Shown: piece after piece, positions 4,847-5,589 of the stretch
How positions within the stretch are numbered: the first letter of the stretch is position 1
Layout: each line of letters begins with the position of its first letter
Assembly: GCA_045532145.1 (NCBI GenBank)
Contig: JAZSFJ010000165.1
Span: 1 to 5,589, forward strand
Origin: SIG459 sp045532145
GTDB taxonomy: Bacteria > Bacillota > Clostridia > Oscillospirales > Oscillospiraceae
Direction: 5' to 3'
Length of the DNA: 5,589 nt
Program-made: the position numbers and the translations under genes
The notes under the pieces: generated by a model
The model's input: only the letters and a program-made list of their open reading frames with translations
Databases searched by the model: none
Told to the model about the DNA's origin: nothing

Positions 4847-5589
4847 ATGAAAAAGACTTCTTCTCCCCTCCTTGTGGTAGGGGCCTGCCTGTTGGTGCAG
4901 GTATGCGTTGGAATAATTTATATATGGAGCGTTTTCAAAGCCCCCGCCATGGCCTTCCACGGCTGGGCCGAGGGCAGCGTAAATCTGATTGCCAGCTTCA
5001 TGCTCTTTTCCTTCTGCGCGGGCAACTTCGCCGGAGGAGCTGCTGCCGACAGTCTGGGCCCCAAAAGGGTCTGCCTTGTGGGCGTTATCCTCTTCGGCGC
5101 GGGAATTCTGGTCTCCCGCTTTATCCCCGCGGGAAGCCCCATTATACTTTTCTATCTGAGCTACTGTCTTCTGGGCGGTATGGGCAGCGGTGTCAGCTAC
5201 GGCGCCATGCTCACCTGCATCCAGCGCTGGCTCCCTCACCGCCGTGGCTTTGCCACGGGCATAGGCGCGGGCGCTTTCGGTCTTTCCACCGTGGTTTTCT
5301 CCCCTGTGGCGGACAGCCTTATCAAAAATATTGGCTTCAACACCGCTTTGGGTGTGCTGGCCGCGGTGTTTCTGGTGGTAGGTCTTGTGTGCTGCTGCTT
5401 CGTACGTCTGCCCGATGAAGACTATCTTGCCGCTCTGCCCAAGGCAAACAGCAAGGCCGCCGCTATGCAGAGGGAGAGTATACCTTTTAAGAAGGCTGTC
5501 ACAACTCTGCCCTTCTGGCTTTTGTTTTTGAATATTTTCCTTTTCAACGGCACATGGAATATGCTCAATCCCCTTATCAAGGGTCTGGG
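4847..5589 (+). CDS. Major facilitator transporter, OFA (oxalate/formate antiporter)-like, 3' truncated by window
   Basis: The first 247 codons of an integral membrane transporter, open to the window end. ATG 4847 has GAGG at 4836-4839, 7 nt upstream. Hydrophobic segments lie near residues 7-30, 45-66, 74-92, 98-122, 134-155 and 165-187: the six-helix N-terminal half of a major facilitator, followed by a charged cytoplasmic loop (188-216) and the start of helix 7. The loop between helices 2 and 3 has GGAAADSLGPKR (63-74), the family's motif A. GGMGSGVSYGAML, QRWLPHRRGFATGI and GAFGLSTVVFSPV match OFA-family carriers, of which OxlT of Oxalobacter is the best known; many clostridial members have unknown substrates. 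It follows the M3 peptidase gene by 20 nt and is likely co-transcribed. The substrate is probably a small organic anion by family analogy, which is inference. The C-terminal half is not visible. Confidence 0.88.
   Translation, partial: MKKTSSPLLVVGACLLVQVCVGIIYIWSVFKAPAMAFHGWAEGSVNLIASFMLFSFCAGNFAGGAAADSLGPKRVCLVGVILFGAGILVSRFIPAGSPIILFYLSYCLLGGMGSGVSYGAMLTCIQRWLPHRRGFATGIGAGAFGLSTVVFSPVADSLIKNIGFNTALGVLAAVFLVVGLVCCCFVRLPDEDYLAALPKANSKAAAMQRESIPFKKAVTTLPFWLLFLNIFLFNGTWNMLNPLIKGL

Noticed and set aside
4816..5418. + strand frame of 200 codons over the transporter
   Set aside because: Its Arg/Pro/Cys-rich translation has no family resemblance, while the frame starting at 4847 gives a clear membrane transporter with a ribosome site.

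Overview
The window looks like a piece of a chromosome (or metagenomic contig) from an anaerobic Gram-positive Clostridia member, most likely Oscillospiraceae-like. The reasons are a tungsten/molybdenum aldehyde ferredoxin oxidoreductase, a polyferredoxin, an iron-dependent alcohol dehydrogenase, strong AGGAGG-type ribosome binding sites, tight co-directional gene packing, and intergenic short palindromic repeats of a type I recall from gut Oscillospiraceae. The taxonomic call is inference. All recognised genes are on the + strand.

Region 1 (1-2507) is the 3' end of a redox operon. It holds the C-terminal part of an aldehyde ferredoxin oxidoreductase (AOR), a MoaD/ThiS-like ubiquitin-fold protein that probably serves pyranopterin cofactor assembly, and one open frame that joins a four-cluster [4Fe-4S] polyferredoxin to a complete iron-containing alcohol dehydrogenase. 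Gaps are 14 and 3 nt, and a 13-bp hairpin follows the last stop. Together they suggest ferredoxin-linked aldehyde/carboxylate interconversion (AOR plus polyferredoxin) coupled to NAD(P)H-linked aldehyde/alcohol interconversion, i.e. an acid-aldehyde-alcohol redox module. The ferredoxin-dehydrogenase junction is odd. The dehydrogenase has its own in-frame ATG and strong Shine-Dalgarno at 1241-1255, and loss of one A from an A6 run would turn the fusion into two genes with an ATGA overlap.

Region 2 (2508-3086) has no convincing protein gene. It carries a near-consensus sigma-A-type promoter (2542-2570) and a chain of palindromic, repeat-like modules, two of which can fold as three-way junctions. 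It may give a structured RNA, a long leader for the next gene, or simply be a nest of small mobile repeats.

Region 3 (3087-5589) holds a putative lipid-anchored M3-family metallopeptidase and, 20 nt after it, the first 247 codons of a major facilitator transporter resembling the oxalate/formate antiporter (OFA) family, cut by the window end. They are probably co-transcribed. Their shared job, if any, is unknown.
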